This document shows positions 38,201-47,605 of a DNA stretch of 64,000 nucleotides, piece by piece; position 1 is the first letter of the stretch, and each line of letters opens with the position of its first letter. The stretch lies in contig OY365810.1 in NCBI GenBank assembly GCA_959347315.1, forward strand, positions 5,078,832 through 5,142,831, in the 5' to 3' direction. Source of the DNA: Bimastos eiseni. Its lineage: Eukaryota; Annelida; Clitellata; Crassiclitellata; Lumbricidae. The notes beneath the pieces are model-generated. The model did not search any database and was not told where the DNA came from. It saw nothing but the letters and a program-made list of their open reading frames with translations. The translations under genes were made by a program, and so were the position numbers.

Positions 38201-39632
38201 GATGAGCTAGATGATACTATAAATGATGAGCTAGATGATACTATAAATGATGAGCTAGATGAGGCAGAACAATGCAACACATTGCCACCCTCATTCCAGA
38301 CAATTGCCGTAGTGAGCATTTAAGGAAAACATTCGCTCACGATTGCCTTGTACCTCAGATTCAGAAACGATGGTAGTAGTAGTTATATTCATAGCAGATA
38401 TAGAGCAGCATCGATAATGGTGGTGGGGTAAGTAGCAGTAGTAGTAGTGGAAGTTGCAGAAATAGCAGGAATGGAAGTAGGACTAGCAGTAATTATTATT
38501 GCAATTATTATTATTATTATTTTTTATTAATAATAATAATATTATTATTGTTATTATTAGGCCCTGTTATGATAATAATTTGAGACGTGGCCGTTGCAGA
38601 TCGCCCATTATTTCTGCTATTAATGTTAAAAATAAAGAAATAGTAATACAGTAATAACAGTAACACTGGCAATTCTTGTGCTAGGAATCAGATGATTATT
38701 TCTGCAAGTCATTTTTATGACGGTGATGATGTTAATGATGACAATATTTATTTTAGGAGTAGCAATAAACGTGATAACATTAATGGTATCGATAATAATG
38801 CGAAGTAGCATTATATAGCCTTAATCATAATCTAATTAATAATTCAATTTAAACCAGTTATGCGATCTGAGGAGATTATGTTTAGATTGTGGTAGGTCTA
38901 TGTGTTGCTGATCACAGTTGACATTAAGGTTGTATGAATGATGTTTGGTGCAGTTAAATAGATTACACATTAAATAACCATTAGGCCCTCCTCTATAAAA
39001 TGCACAAGACCTAGTATCTGGAATGCCATTCCACTTCCATTACGCTTTATTCCAAATGTACGTCAGTTCAAGTCTAAGCGGAGGATGGCTATACTGGTTG
39101 AACAGGGATTTTTTTAGAGATTAAGTGTCTAAGTTAAAGTTACTCTACTCTCTAGACACGTGGCTGGCGTTGTTGCAACTTGCTAACTATCATGTTATTA
39201 ATCAATAGCTGTGACTAGGATAGCTCGGTTATTAACTAAGTTTAGTAAAGTTTTCAGTTGATATTATGCAGATAATGGTTATTTTGTACAAACTTATAAT
39301 AATTCAAAACGAGCATTTGTGCTATCGCTCAATGTCACATCGAACCTCCCCAGGTGGCCCTAACCAGCGGGATCTTCCGATTCCTAATTGTGTCTTCTGG
39401 ATAGCATTAATTGTAAGATTTTTACAACTGTCATTCCTGTTCCGTTTATTGGATTGCCAAATAAACTTTGATTGATTTGATTGAAATTAATTCAATAATG
39501 CTCCGCTGTGTTTTCTTTTCAGATTGGTCCGTAAGTCTTCGGAGATTTTACATTGAGAAGAAGTACGCTAAGACTATAGACTCCTTGTATGTTGAGAAAA
39601 AAAATGACAAAAATAACACTCATGTCAAATAA
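23261..39632 (+). CDS. ACSBG: ACSBG-like long-chain acyl-CoA synthetase, copy 2 (15 exons, complete)
   Basis: Tandem paralogue of the gene ending at 19854. Exons: 23261-23594, 25543-25701, 26081-26166, 26658-26746, 27125-27326, 27886-27987, 28463-28510, 29559-29717, 32243-32418, 33362-33549, 33887-33999, 34631-34781, 35396-35535, 37672-37915, 39523-39632. All borders are GT-AG and the phases are consistent; the total is 2301 nt, or 766 residues plus TAA. Exons 2-14 match copy 1 in length exactly, and exon 2 is 37/53 identical in protein. Exon 1 is longer (111 codons), rich in Ser/Thr/Lys/Arg and probably disordered; its end ([13 protein letters not shown]) aligns with copy 1. Motifs: [45 protein letters not shown] (Thr of YGxTE is Val), GWFKTGD. 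The last exon has an A-run that shifts the frame relative to copy 1 and gives a longer Lys/Asn-rich tail. A second last exon at 41661-41741 could give an alternative C-terminus. Confidence 0.88.
24084..24853. mobile_element. TIR element with internal tandem duplication
   Basis: It starts AGTGGCGGCGCTG and ends CAGCGCCGCAACT (inverse AGTTGCGGCGCTG), with CAATTGCGTCCCAAA near the left end and AATTGCGTCCCAAATT near the right. Inside, a segment of about 270 bp (24150-24420) is repeated at 24590-24830, including CTTTCCATAGCGGACGATAA and TTTTAAATTACAGTTTAAAA. There is no coding capacity. It lies in intron 1 of copy 2. Confidence 0.6.
25800..25965. repeat. (GAY/GAG)n microsatellite
   Basis: A GAC/GAT run passes into GAGGAG runs in intron 2 of copy 2. 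The Asp/Glu-rich open frame here is a low-complexity artefact. Confidence 0.9.
26300..26470 (+). mobile_element. Short LINE RT fragment
   Basis: It reads [18 protein letters not shown], matching the conserved (L)DVSxAFDTVxHxIL block of LINE reverse transcriptase, then loses similarity. It lies in intron 3 of copy 2. Confidence 0.6.
29200..29400. repeat. (ATT)n and (CAT)n/(GTC)n microsatellites, intron 7 of copy 2
   Basis: ATT, CTA, CAT and GTC runs follow each other, then interrupted AATTATTATTATAATAATTGT inverted words. No gene is present. Confidence 0.85.
29915..30240 (+). repeat. Dispersed TTTCATCAATCCAGCTTC-type repeat array (F)
   Basis: About nine units (TTTTCATCGATCCAGCTTTT, TTTCATTGATCCCGCTTCC, TTTTCATCAATGCAGCTTC, ATTATTCCAGCTTCGA). 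It interrupts the LINE reverse transcriptase, which shows that this repeat can insert. Confidence 0.8.
30405..30640 (+). repeat. TGCGACATTATTAA-type degenerate minisatellite
   Basis: About fourteen degenerate units around (G/T)GCGACATT(A/T)TTAA(T/C), with GATATTATTACCGTGCGAC and GCGACATTTTAATTGCGACA examples. It forms the second half of the insert in the LINE. Confidence 0.75.
32690..32860. repeat. (CTCT/CTGT)n microsatellite in intron 9, copy 2
   Basis: A pyrimidine run in the same intron position as 13055-13175 of copy 1. The open frames over it are low complexity. Confidence 0.9.
33050..33290. repeat. 15-bp minisatellite GATTGGCTGAGCAGT
   Basis: About sixteen tandem units of GATTGGCTGAGCAGT or AATTGGCTGAGTAGT in intron 9 of copy 2, ending about 70 bp before exon 10. 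Units contain ATTGG (CCAAT box inverse) words. In copy 1 the corresponding stretch (13240-13440) shows only scattered GACTCA/TGACTG words. Confidence 0.85.
35880..37300 (+). mobile_element. LINE relic with most of a reverse transcriptase
   Basis: With frameshifts it reads [121 protein letters not shown], then [21 protein letters not shown] and [12 protein letters not shown]. These are RT blocks including the YADD catalytic motif, the GVxIxxxL block and the C-terminal tail. An AT microsatellite interrupts near 36155. It lies in intron 13 of copy 2 (2136 bp against 582 bp in copy 1). Confidence 0.8.
37951..38262. repeat. 24-bp minisatellite, about 13 units
   Basis: Near-identical tandem units of GATGATACTATAAATGATGAGCTA begin about 35 bp after the exon 14 donor of copy 2. 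Most differ by 0-2 bases. The last third is almost perfectly homogeneous, suggesting recent expansion. One strand translates as repeated SSSSFIVS, which has no protein support. Copy 1 has no such array at this position. Confidence 0.95.
38490..38570. repeat. (ATT)n/(AAT)n inverted microsatellite
   Basis: An ATT run is followed by an AAT run in intron 14 of copy 2, matching the paired tracts of copy 1 intron 14. Confidence 0.85.
39330..39486 (+). mobile_element. LINE 3' end fragment
   Basis: The sequence ends GGATTGCCAAATAAACTTTG followed by ATTGATTTGATTG, the AATAAA plus short TTGA repeats that close CR1/L2-type LINEs. The upstream words are not decodable. It sits just before exon 15 of copy 2. 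Confidence 0.45.
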
Positions 39633-40099
39633 CGTTTGGCGTGAGACATTACTCACCCTGAGAAACTCGAAGTTGTTCCGACCGTTTCTCTTATGGTTGT
39701 TTTACATCAATGACAAACGGCACGCCATAGCTATTGTTTTGTCAATAACTTCAAATTACGTAAACGCAAACTTCACAATTTTCAGGTTCTCTCTCAGACA
39801 ATTTTCCACTTTAAGACAATTGAATTGATTTCAGTGTCATGTGATTCGTGCGTTATCCAGAGTTATCGTTTCTCGCAGATTCCGGTTTCAGTTTCTAGCG
39901 CAAGATTTTAAAACAGTTGACGAGAAACTTATCGAGACCGCTAGTTTGAGTCAGAACAAGACTTTTACTTCGTGGCAGACGTAGTGGATACGTCCAGTGA
40001 CAGGAAGCCAGTACAAGACTTCAAGCAGACATGTAGAGATATACACTAAGCGAGGAAGTTGTGCCATGAGTCTAGCTGAAGCATTTTAGACAGTTCGAA

Positions 40100-40120
40100 G
40101 GGAACAACAACAACAACAAC

Positions 40121-40173
<53 letters not shown>

Positions 40174-40203
40174 TAATAATAACGACAATAATAATAATAA
40201 ACA
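40100..40203. repeat. (AAC)n(AAT)n microsatellite
   Basis: An AAC run passes to AAT repeats with two interruptions. It lies immediately 5' of a plus-strand RLE retroelement fragment, again linking this element family with TAA repeats. Confidence 0.9.
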
Positions 40204-40204
40204 C

Positions 40205-40920
40205 TTTATGCACTTTCGTTATGTGGTATGTTCTGCTGATTAAAATGTTGGACGCTCGTAGAGATTCACTTCCAGTGACGAGGATACCAAAGAAGACCTG
40301 AGACAGACCTTTGATAAACGGAGATAAAGCCAAAGTCTGAACCGGATGCGACAACCCACTTAGTCAAGCCAGAATGCGAGCATTGTCCAGCACGCAGAGA
40401 CTGACTTTGGACTATCTCTTTGGAGTCCTGTGGGTTGGGATTAAACAATGAGGCGGTCAGGCTGCGGCAGGACTCCGCCTAGGACTAGCGCTCAGTGCAA
40501 CGCATCCATGTCAGTGCGGGGAGAGCGTCGATCCGGGTGGACATCACAAACTGGTCTGCAGAAGATCAGTGGGAAGTGTAGCACGACACTCCGCTATCAA
40601 TGAAATTATTTGCAGAGTTCTCTGGAAAGCGAACATGCCAAGCTCAAGAGAACTATCGGGACTGTGCCGCACCGATGGCAAGAGACCAGATGGCGCCATA
40701 TTAATTCTATGGGCGAGAGGCAGACACCTAGCATGCGACGCAACATGCAACACATGCGCTTTCTCTAATGTAAACCTGACGGCATCAACCAGCTGAGGCG
40801 CCGCAGAACACGCCGCAGAACGAAATTGCATCAAGTACTTATCCCTCTCCACCACGCATGATTTTGTGCCAGTGGCCATCGAGTCATTGGGCCCCATGGG
40901 AGTCAATTTATCTTTGGAAT
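40205..40920 (+). mobile_element. RLE-type non-LTR retrotransposon, C-terminal fragment 3
   Basis: With at least one frameshift it reads [30 protein letters not shown], then H-x4-C, ARHSAINEIICRVLWKA, DGKRPDGAILILWARG, ACDAT, then TTHDFVPVAIESLGPMG. It has the same knuckle plus PD...D endonuclease layout as the minus-strand fragments at 3508-5195, in the opposite orientation. The conserved WDVTV is CDAT here. Similarity stops where the palindromic repeat array begins. Confidence 0.72.
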
Positions 40921-41430
40921 AATTAACTCCCCTACTGCATTAGGTATGGGAGTCAATTTGTCCTAGGGATAATTAACTCCCCGGGAGTGAATTTGTCCTA
41001 GGATGAATTAGCTCCTCGGGAGTCAATTTGTCCTAGGAAGAATTAACTCCCTTATTGCATTAGGTATTGGAGTCAATATATCTTTGGAAGAATTAACTCC
41101 CCGGGAGTCAATTTGTCCTATGAAAAATTGACTTCCCTACATGTACTGCATTAGGTATGGGAGTCAATTTATCCTAGGCAGAATTGTCTCCCCGGAAGTC
41201 AGTTTGTCCTAGGAAGAATTAACTCCCCTATTGCATTAGGTATGTGAGTCAATTTATCCTAGGAAGAATTAACTACCCGAGAGTCACTTTGATCTAGGTA
41301 GCATTAACTCATGAGAAGTGTTTATTCGCGGGGTGGAGTGTATTTATCTTATAGACAATTAACTCCGGAGTCAATGTATCCTAGGTACAATACATTCTGG
41401 GAGTTAATTTATCATGGGAGTTAATTTAAC
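40898..41430. repeat. Tandem array of 34-bp near-palindromes
   Basis: About ten clear and three decayed copies of a self-complementary unit: GGGAGTCAATT, two bases, TCCTAGGA, two bases, AATTAACTCCC. Several are adjacent through CCCGGG junctions; others are separated by a 15-16 bp spacer of the type CTATTGCATTAGGTAT. The two halves are complementary except for one T:C/A:G-type position. Single strands would form serial hairpins. Confidence 0.92.
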
Positions 41431-41660
41431 CTCTTACGCCGGCTTTTTTTTTATAGATAAAAGCACTGATCATAATCCAATTGATTATTCAGTTTATTAC
41501 CAGCTATGACAGAGTAGAGTGGGAGAAGATCTGTTTAGATTCCTTTTGGAAAGTGGTTATGTATTGCTGATTGCAATTTAAATTACAATAATAGATTGAA
41601 TGATGTTCATGTGTTTTTATACTAAACCAATCCAGTAATGCTCGGCTATGGTTTATTTAC

Positions 41661-41741
41661 AGACTATACCGCAAGACTTCATAGGCTATACATTGAGAAG
41701 GCGTGCGCTGAGACAATTGACTCCATGTATGTTGAGAAATG
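41661..41741 (+). pseudogene. ACSBG: Extra copy of ACSBG terminal exon 15 (alternative last exon or orphan)
   Basis: After a TTTACAG acceptor, the frame reads NYTARLHRLYIEK, then [11 protein letters not shown] and TGA. This aligns with exon 15 of copies 1 and 2. The intron upstream (from about 41480) and the flank after the stop (to about 42180) resemble the corresponding parts of copy 1, including a shared GTGTTGGTTTC word near 42135. The acceptor phase (1) fits exon 14 of copy 2. So it could be an alternative last exon for copy 2, or the only remnant of a further synthetase copy that was deleted. The similarity of the flanks to copy 1 favours a remnant of a duplicated unit; splicing could still use it. 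Confidence 0.7.
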
Positions 41742-42370
41742 ACGAATTTCACGCTCATGTTGTTTAGAGGATGGCGTGAGACTCAACTATAATGGGCATC
41801 GTTTACGCCGCTTAGCTCCGTCATCGCATTCGGTTATTTATTCTGCGATTTAGGCCTATATTACTTAGCCGTCAATTAAATCTGTGATATGTTCGAAGAT
41901 GCAGCCACAGTGGGTTGTCTTATTTGTTCTATTATTCAACCAATGTCATGGTATTATTGTCAATTTTTCAGTTCTCTAACGCTTGTCACAAAATGGTTTG
42001 CGCAAATCAGTAGACCTACTAGATATCATTACGACAGTTAACTCGGATGTAACTCTGAATAGTCGAATGAATGTGTTTTTCTACCCCGTGCAATTATCCA
42101 CTCCACGGTAGTGTGTCTGGCTTAACTTTCGCGTGTTGGTTTCAGGTGCCTTAGGTCTATTCTACCGTTTGTTATTTGCTGTCATAATTAATATTCCTTA
42201 GAAATCATTCTGGTCTAAACATGATAGCCAACCCTATCAATATGCATGCATTCCTGCATAGTCTGGCTTCTGTACTATCTGATTAAAGGCATTTCAACAT
42301 CTGGCTTCTCAAGGATTATGACTTTTCATCGCGATTTTAATCGAGGCGACTATTTCGAACATTTTGATAA

Positions 42371-43818
42371 ACGCTCGTGAATAAGCTAGTGCCCTGCGCT
42401 TGGCTTTCAAGTGGTGGTTTAGAAATTTGGAGATTTCGATTAAGATTACGATTACGAACAATTAACTTGGTTTTGAGCATGTAGTAATCAATCATCTCAT
42501 AATGTTATTCTCTTCTTCAGATAGTTATTGTCTGTGGTTTATCCTGTGTTCTCTTCAGTCGACCTCAATCCCAGGATGAGTTCTTAAACTCCAGTTTCTA
42601 ACATTCTTTAGTAAACAGCTATACCACGAGCCCAGCTTAGACTTACTCTCGTCAATTTTGCAATCGTATGTCTTCCCAGAATTCCTGACTACAAGTACTA
42701 CGAGCATTCTTTCAAGCATCTATTGTCTATGAATTCCATGGGCTCTTTGTCTACAGCTTCAGTGAGTCTTACACGCAACTATGAAGTCATGTGTGATTTG
42801 CACTGCAGCCTAGAAATTTTGTCAATAGCTTCGATCTGAAGTAGTCAGACGTTGTATCGAAAAGATTTAGGCTAGGCTCCAGTATCAGATTATATGGCGT
42901 TGGTTATTGACTATTCCAAGCTCATTACCGTTTAGCGGTCCATTAAAAACTAGACGTTCGATTCAGTTTGTATTCAACTCACTCTAAGTGCTGACCCACT
43001 TTCTTGCCATATAAGTCGTGAAGTTGTCTGTCCATGAAAACGCTGCATTCATTAACCGGATAAACGTTTGTTTTTCGGTGGATCTTAGGGCTTGGTTTTG
43101 TTGCTTAGTGCAAAGTTAGACACCAATATTTCTCGGTGTAATAAAAGAGCTATGGAAACTAAATCTAATTGTTATAAACCAAATCCGCAGTACCTAGATT
43201 ATCGGGCTACCTCCGGTACAGGTATAACTTTGAAGAGATCAATAAGGTATATATTAGCGAGGTGAATATTAACCTGGCATTGATCGTCTACGACTTTACG
43301 TGTAGGTGAAGGCGTTATGAGCCTCATTGATTGTCCATCTTATATAGGGCAGCTGTTATTTGCCTATCTCTATGATGTACGTTTGGCGAAGCACAGTGGC
43401 AATATTTGATTTCGACAATGTTGGTCATGTTTAAGGCACTTATCTCAGCTAGTTAAAACGGCAGAACACAGGTACCTATCTTTTAACATCTCCGTCAGTG
43501 CTTGAACTTGAGCAATGCCAGCAGGCTACCAAGCCTGGATAAAGAAGGAAGGCGTCGCTGGTATCTTTCTTATTCTCTGTTTGTCTCGGTACCAAATTCT
43601 GGTCCTATTGCTTGGTGACAGAGACCAATAAGCTCTTTAAGAGTTCCACTCTGCAAACCGAAGCTCGTTACCATTAGGACCACTCATAGACGGGCGCTCC
43701 ACCGATTTCCAACTATTCCACGTTAATACTGAGAATGGTGGTAATCGTAATCGTTGCTCCAAACCTTACTAGCGCCACTTGTAAGCCGAGCGCAGGGCAA
43801 CAGCTTATTCACGAGCGC
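42371..43818. mobile_element. Segment bounded by a 90-bp inverted repeat
   Basis: The segment 42371-42459 (CGCTCGTGAATAAGCTAGTG, CCCTGCGCTTGGCT, GATTACGATTACG) recurs inverted at 43741-43818. Part of a third copy lies at 51661-51735. The 1.3 kb between holds no open reading frame. The layout resembles a non-autonomous inverted-repeat element, but true termini and a target duplication were not determined. Confidence 0.5.
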
Positions 43819-43973
43819 TGCGTCAAATCAGGGGTTTGTCTAAAATGTTGTCCTAGTAAGGTCAGAATCCGGTTTGCAGATAATCAGCAGAAAAGGTAGA
43901 ATATATTGCTGTTAAGTCGGGTGTTACGTTCTTTCCTTTCCTGTCAGAAGTCAACTATTGGCATTGGTCAACG

Positions 43974-44460
43974 TTAGGGGCATTCAAACTGGAAGTGATC
44001 CAACTGAGTTGCACTTTCCATTGGTGTTGTCGAATCATGCTTGCGACAAATGTTCCTGTTAGAGTCAAAAGTGCAGCTGAAGCAAATTGGATCCGCCAGA
44101 CAGATACACTTGCATTCGTCTGCAGACGATACATCTACTATGGCCGACCCGTGTTTGATCTGCGTCATAGGAAAATCGGTCCACGTACACGCTGTAAAGT
44201 AATGTAACAGAGGCAGAGGTGCTGAGTTAGTGGTCATATAATTTAAATAATATCGTGTATTGAGGATATCCAAAGAGGGCCGCTTATGGGTGCTTGCGTG
44301 GATGCCGTGTTCTGGTAAGCGATCCTCTTGCGGTATGACCGCGTTATGGCGCTGTAAAATTGTCTTAATGTCGTTTTTATTATTATTATCATTATTATTG
44401 TTATTATTATTTTTTCCCCGAGGTACATATGATCCCACGGAATTAAAAAAATTAGAGGGG

Positions 44461-44500
<40 letters not shown>

Positions 44501-44550
44501 CATATATGTTTCAAATTATGCTGTTATCGCGCATGTGGGTGATAACAGCA

Positions 44551-44628
<78 letters not shown>

Positions 44629-45814
44629 TGGCATTATCTCTATTTGACGAATTCTACGATACTGTTACATCCGTGTGAATGTGATAAAATTCTTGTTTTT
44701 GTATGTGTTGAGTTCATTTTAGTGTTTAATACACAACAAACAAATGAAGTCAGTATTGAGCGCAGGTGGCTTACCTGAGTTTGAACAACTTACTTCGCCA
44801 CAGAGAGGCCTACGATTAGGGATCTAAAACGCAAACATTGTTTACAGATATTAATTATGAAACAACTTAGTTATCGTAGATATATACATTTGTTTCCTAT
44901 AATAAAATGCCTGAGTAATTTTGCAGACGTGTTTTGCATTGCTCCAAACTTTTACTCAGCAACAGGTTCGTTTAGCAGAACAGAAAATACCACAGAACCT
45001 TGCCAGTCGCTCGATAAGTTAGAGTTAGACTCAGAAGGTTAGGCAAACAGGCCGCAAACTTGAATCTAAGCAAATATTCTATTTCTCTAATTTACATTGC
45101 CTTTATTTATGTAATTAGTTGCGGCAGCAATAAATGCGCTAGGCATTCCGTGACCTAATAAGTTATGATTGCTGACTGATCACTCCAATTTTATGCAATT
45201 TATTATTGGCCAGAGCAACACGGTCGACACATACCGCTGCATGAGTCAATACTACCATGTAACAACTGAGTGCGTTAAAGCGAATATTTTGCAGAATTTG
45301 TGCATTCACGGTGTCACTATTTTCGGAAATGATTTTTTGCTGAACCAACTATTTTCAAGTACATGTAGGAAGCCCTGATTCAATCTGTACCATTGTAATG
45401 TTTGTGATAATGATGACTACTAAGATAACTAAATTGATGATAGATAGATGGTGAAACGTAACAGAGGCTACTACTTGCATTTGAAACAACCTGAAAATGT
45501 ACGCATCCTGAAACGGGCAAACATTGCAGGGGAACGTAAGTGAATAGTTCGCAAAGTTTTTCCTTCTCCTTCCAGTTAAACCTGGTGCAGTTTCTTGTCT
45601 TGGAACACTTCCAGGCACAAAGCACACTTGATGGAATGCATTCCAGGACTCCGTTGGGCTGTTTCAGTTCGAATTGACGGAATACTTTTGATGCGTTTCC
45701 GGGACAAACGGTAGTTCCATTATCATTCAACGTTGGCACGAATTGTCCAGTTACTGTTGACGTTGCGGAGAGAAACCCCGTGAGATAGAGTGCGATAAAT
45801 ACCTCACCAGCCAT
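43974..45814 (-). CDS. Secreted protein with PAN/apple-like cysteine modules (2 exons)
   Basis: On the minus strand, exon 1 is 45814-45475 and exon 2 is 44191-43974, joined by a phase 1 GT-AG intron. The product is 185 residues ending FQFECP and TAA. The first roughly 24 residues (MAGEVFIALYLTGFLSATST) look like a signal peptide. Exon 1 carries a PAN-like core (VLCAWKCSKTRNCTRFNW, then C-E-L-F-T-Y). Exon 2 carries a second (DECKCICLADPICFSCTF, then NRNICRKHDST). PAN/apple modules are known extracellular protein- or carbohydrate-binding domains held by disulfides. An alternative donor at 45490 would break the frame with exon 2. It has no obvious functional link to the synthetases that flank it in the opposite orientation. 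I infer a small secreted or matrix protein; the ligand is unknown. The intron holds (ATT)n tracts and repeat modules. Confidence 0.68.
44380..44632. repeat. (ATT)n tracts with a foldback tail module and (CAT)n
   Basis: ATT runs surround CCCCGAGGTACATATGATCC and, further on, an 11-12 base inverted pair (ATGCTGTTATC and GATAACAGCAT) with an 11-base loop. GATAACAGCAT is also the end of the RLE element at 3485-3500. A CATCAT run follows. It lies in the intron of the PAN-domain gene. Confidence 0.8.
44640..45370. other. Intron of the PAN gene, no gene seen
   Basis: AT-rich unique sequence. Short open frames in both strands show no recognisable protein content. Confidence 0.4.
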
Positions 45815-46470
45815 TCTGAAAGAAAAGTTCGCAAGAGTAAATGTCAGAAACAGAGAATATGTAACTTACCTGTCAGCATACACGTAGGTTTACTAACTTG
45901 GATAACTTGAATTTTTAAGTTGAACCGCAATTGACTGCTGAAAGCTTTGACTAACATGAGTTCCCAATTCCAGAAGAAGCAATGGAATGATCTGCAGAAG
46001 AAAAAAATGCAGAATATGACAAATTCTTCATTCCACAAACTTCCAATCTCGACGACTTCGTGCATCAAATGTTTTCAGTTAATTTTACCGTAGAACATAT
46101 CCAACAGCTCAGCAAAGAGTCTGTTTCTGTATAATCTAACCAATGGCTAGCTAGCACATCTTCTTTAGCCATTGAAAATTGTCGAATAAATAGATCGACA
46201 TGTTGAACGGCAAATGAATCTACTTCAGATGCCGAATTGGTAGAATATAAAATAGCTTCAATTAAATCTTCCGAATTTCTAATTGTCTTGTTTCCACCAA
46301 TCGCTATCTCAAACTCATTATTTCCAGAACGCTACAATGATCCCAAGCGCAGGTCATAACCTCGTTCTGAGACGATGTATTATTGTTAGATCAATCTAGT
46401 AGACGTGCAGATGCTTCTCGTCTGAGGCTGCATAAACGTTTTGATTGACGTGCAAATCCCTTCGTTGCAT
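45815..46470. other. 5' flank of the PAN gene
   Basis: Upstream of the minus-strand PAN gene start at 45814. No coding sequence or core promoter could be assigned. Confidence 0.4.
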
Positions 46471-46474
46471 CAGA

Positions 46475-46690
46475 TATGTCTTCTGTGGGCGTTTGTTGAC
46501 TTCAGGGAGGCGTCGTTTTGTGTTCAATCGAACCGTAAACGCTGGATAGATATTTGTCAATGGACGTTCCACTGACTCGGCGCATGCACTGCATTATGTT
46601 CAAAGAGCACGGAGGATGTTATGCTGGTTCAGATTATCTACGCTACTATTCACATCAGTTTTATCTTTGCAATCACCAATAATTTATGCT
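46475..46690 (+). mobile_element. RT-like fragment (AFVDFREA)
   Basis: The plus strand reads AFVDFREASFCVQSNRKRW, then IDICQWTFH and a stop, and then a broken FKEHGGCYA-like region. AFVDFRKAFDxVxRxxLW is the RT block of RTE/Jockey-type elements. Only this block is recognisable. Confidence 0.5.
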
Positions 46691-47154
46691 ACATTAAACG
46701 CCAGTGAGGAGCTAATAGAATCGGCCTTGAATAGTTATTCGACAACAATTGATTAAAACAGACTAGGACGCAATATGATAGGACACCAAAAATAAACTTT
46801 AGAAGAAATTCAAATGGAATAGAAATGAATATATGCCACAAAACAGTATGGGATAGGATGCAATTGAATCAAATAAAATAATCTGTTAAGGAATTAAATG
46901 AAATAAATAGAATTGAATAAAATGAAATATAGTTAAGTACACCGACATAGAATAAAGTAAAATAAAAGCGAACGGAATATGGTTGTTCAAGCTAAATATA
47001 ACTGCATGTACCCGTAGTAAAACATAATATAATATTATACAACTGCATTTTGATATTGCCCTTCTAATGCAGAGTTCAGAAATGCACACGCGCACAGATG
47101 ACCAAGATACAATTATATTACAGAGCAATAGTGTGCGCGAAAGACTTACTCAAG

Positions 47155-47225
47155 TATCTTCTTGGATGAGATTCGAACCCGTGCTCTCCGCAATACAGGC
47201 CTACCATCTGACCAATAGGGCTTAC
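47155..47225 (-). mobile_element. tRNA-derived SINE head
   Basis: On the minus strand a box A-like word (TGGTCAGATGGTAGG, 47201-47214 region) and a box B-like word (GGGTTCGAATCTC, 47169-47181) are correctly ordered and spaced. The T-stem is poorly paired and no full cloverleaf forms, so it is a SINE promoter or tRNA relic rather than a functional tRNA gene. Confidence 0.55.
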
Positions 47226-47399
47226 CTTAATGAAGACACCTAATGAGGGAATTGAAACAACTAATATCTAAATAGCTTAGTCTCAACAAATACAGAATAA
47301 AAGGTCTTCTTGTTGTCCGTTTCTCTTGGACCTCTATTATATATTCATATATATATATAGATCAGGGACGATGTGAAATATATATATATAAATATATAT

Positions 47400-47605
47400 G
47401 CGTATCTTGCTTTCTTGGTTGTGGGCCCCATTGCTTGGAATGGCCTCCCATCGGATCATCAGCTCCAATCTAGGAATTCTCTAATCCATTTCTACTCTAC
47501 TCTGAAATCTGTCTCTTTGGCTGATGTTGGTCTTGGAGCGCCTTCAACTAGAGGCGCTATATCAGGTTTCATTGATTGGTTGAATAGACGCTCACACGAA
47601 ACATA
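47400..47605 (+). mobile_element. LINE C-terminal tail fragment
   Basis: It reads FLVVGPIAWNGLPSD, SRNSLIHFYSTLKSV and SGFIDW. The (F)xVxGPxxWNxLPxxLR...FKxxLK block closes the ORF2 of many L2/CR1-type LINEs. No other part of the element is visible; an AT microsatellite precedes it. Confidence 0.6.

Noticed and set aside
38092..38319. Minus-strand frame with repeated SSSSFIVS
   Set aside because: It arises only because the 24-bp minisatellite unit is divisible by three; there is no start context, domain or splice support.
40898..41430. CRISPR-like array of palindromic repeats
   Set aside because: The spacers are nearly identical to each other, units are often directly adjacent, and the surroundings are eukaryotic genes with introns.
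47155..47225. Functional tRNA gene on the minus strand
   Set aside because: Box A and box B words are present, but the T-stem and acceptor stem do not pair; a SINE head fits better.
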